A DNA stretch of 59,615 nucleotides, taken from Bacillota bacterium (GTDB lineage Bacteria; Bacillota; Bacilli; Alicyclobacillales; SLC66). Of this stretch, positions 59,386 through 59,615 are shown piece after piece. Each line of letters begins with the position of its first letter. Position 1 is the stretch's first letter. The translations under genes and the position numbers were made by a program. The notes beneath the pieces were generated by a model that ran no database searches, had not been told where the DNA came from, and worked only from the letters and a program-made list of their open reading frames with translations. Location of the stretch: the NCBI GenBank assembly GCA_021846285.1, contig JAJZCB010000011.1, forward strand, positions 1-59,615, given 5' to 3'.

Positions 59386-59615
59386 CTACACATCGGCCGC
59401 AGCGTTGCCCTGTCCGTCGGGCTTCTTGTTGCGTTCTGCGAGCCATAGCCAGATTCCGGCGATAATGCCCGCCGCCACCATGGGCATAGCCGTCCACTGT
59501 GCCGCATCCCAGTGAAACAGGAAGCGCGGGCTGTCTCCTCGCAACATCTCAAGAAAGAAGCGGACAAGGTTGTAGCTGATCATGTAGTAGACAAAAAGCC
59601 AACCTGTAGGCCAAC
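59386..59615 (-). CDS. lgt: Prolipoprotein diacylglyceryl transferase, C-terminal end (partial)
   Basis: The last 75 or so codons of Lgt, the membrane enzyme that adds diacylglycerol to the lipobox Cys of prolipoproteins; the start is outside the window. The visible part reads WPTGWLFVYYMISYNLVRFF, then LEMLRGDSPRF, matching the conserved Lgt end (YxxxYxxxRFxxExxR) with its conserved Arg, followed by the last membrane helix (AMPMVAAGIIAGIWLWLAE) and a short polar tail. In Bacillus lgt follows hprK directly; here it is 54 kb away on the other strand. Substrates in this window are OppA1, OppA2 and BtuF. Confidence 0.9.
   Translation of the reverse strand, partial: WPTGWLFVYYMISYNLVRFFLEMLRGDSPRFLFHWDAAQWTAMPMVAAGIIAGIWLWLAERNKKPDGQGNAAADV

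Overview
The window looks like a chromosomal piece of a Bacillales bacterium of the Alicyclobacillaceae type (Alicyclobacillus/Sulfoacidibacillus-like). This is inferred from Bacillus-like gene neighbourhoods (uvrA, hprK and a YvoF-like acyltransferase; rapZ-yvcK-whiA-crh; ecsAB; yojF-bshB2), from lineage markers (Crh, bacillithiol synthesis, coproheme decarboxylase HemQ), and from a moderately high GC content with many GTG/TTG starts. No phage, integrase, transposase, CRISPR array, rRNA or tRNA was recognised.

Layout. 1-6.5 kb: the end of uvrA, then csaA, a lone pxpB and a PucR-type regulator, the bacillithiol genes yojF and bshB2, an MsmX-type sugar-ABC ATPase, HPr kinase and a hexapeptide acyltransferase. 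6.6-11.5 kb: a tight histidine operon hisZ-G-H-A-F-IE without hisB or hisD, with a clear promoter, a palindrome and a terminator. 11.6-19.4 kb: an oligopeptide ABC transporter in the unusual order D-F-C-A1-B-A2 with two near-identical binding proteins. 19.4-31.4 kb: argS (minus), a TPR protein, selB, aroA, a ROK glucokinase, then rapZ-yvcK-whiA and crh. 31.7-36 kb: a truncated Tag-like protein, a secreted M6 protease, an M24 peptidase and niaR. 36-42.2 kb: ecsBA (minus) and pyruvate carboxylase. 42.2-47.7 kb: an amino-acid permease with a small upstream gene (minus), then a cobalamin riboswitch with terminator ahead of btuF-btuC-btuD. 47.7-56.5 kb: envelope genes (GT2 glycosyltransferase, C39-like protease, lytic enzyme, class A PBP with a minisatellite tail, an unusual deacetylase), plus hemQ and a DoxX-like protein. 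56.8-59.6 kb: an orphan hook-type flagellar gene, an MFS transporter and the 3' end of lgt.

How it works together. HprK, Crh, YvcK, RapZ, glucokinase and an MsmX-type ATPase form the parts of Bacillus-type carbon control. HisZ with a short HisG, and HisH with HisF, are obligate partner pairs. The peptide and B12 importers feed nitrogen and cofactor needs. The 48-56 kb part is mostly cell-wall remodelling.

The most unusual signals are non-coding. Three copies of a palindromic repeat keep a conserved loop while their stems change in step. Two of these copies carry a second shared module just before selB and glcK. There is also a separate MITE-like element with 8-bp flanking repeats, two adjoining palindromic operators in front of the doxX-like gene, ribosome-site-masking hairpins before oppA1 and the M6 protease, and a 10-codon leader coupled to the C39-like protease.
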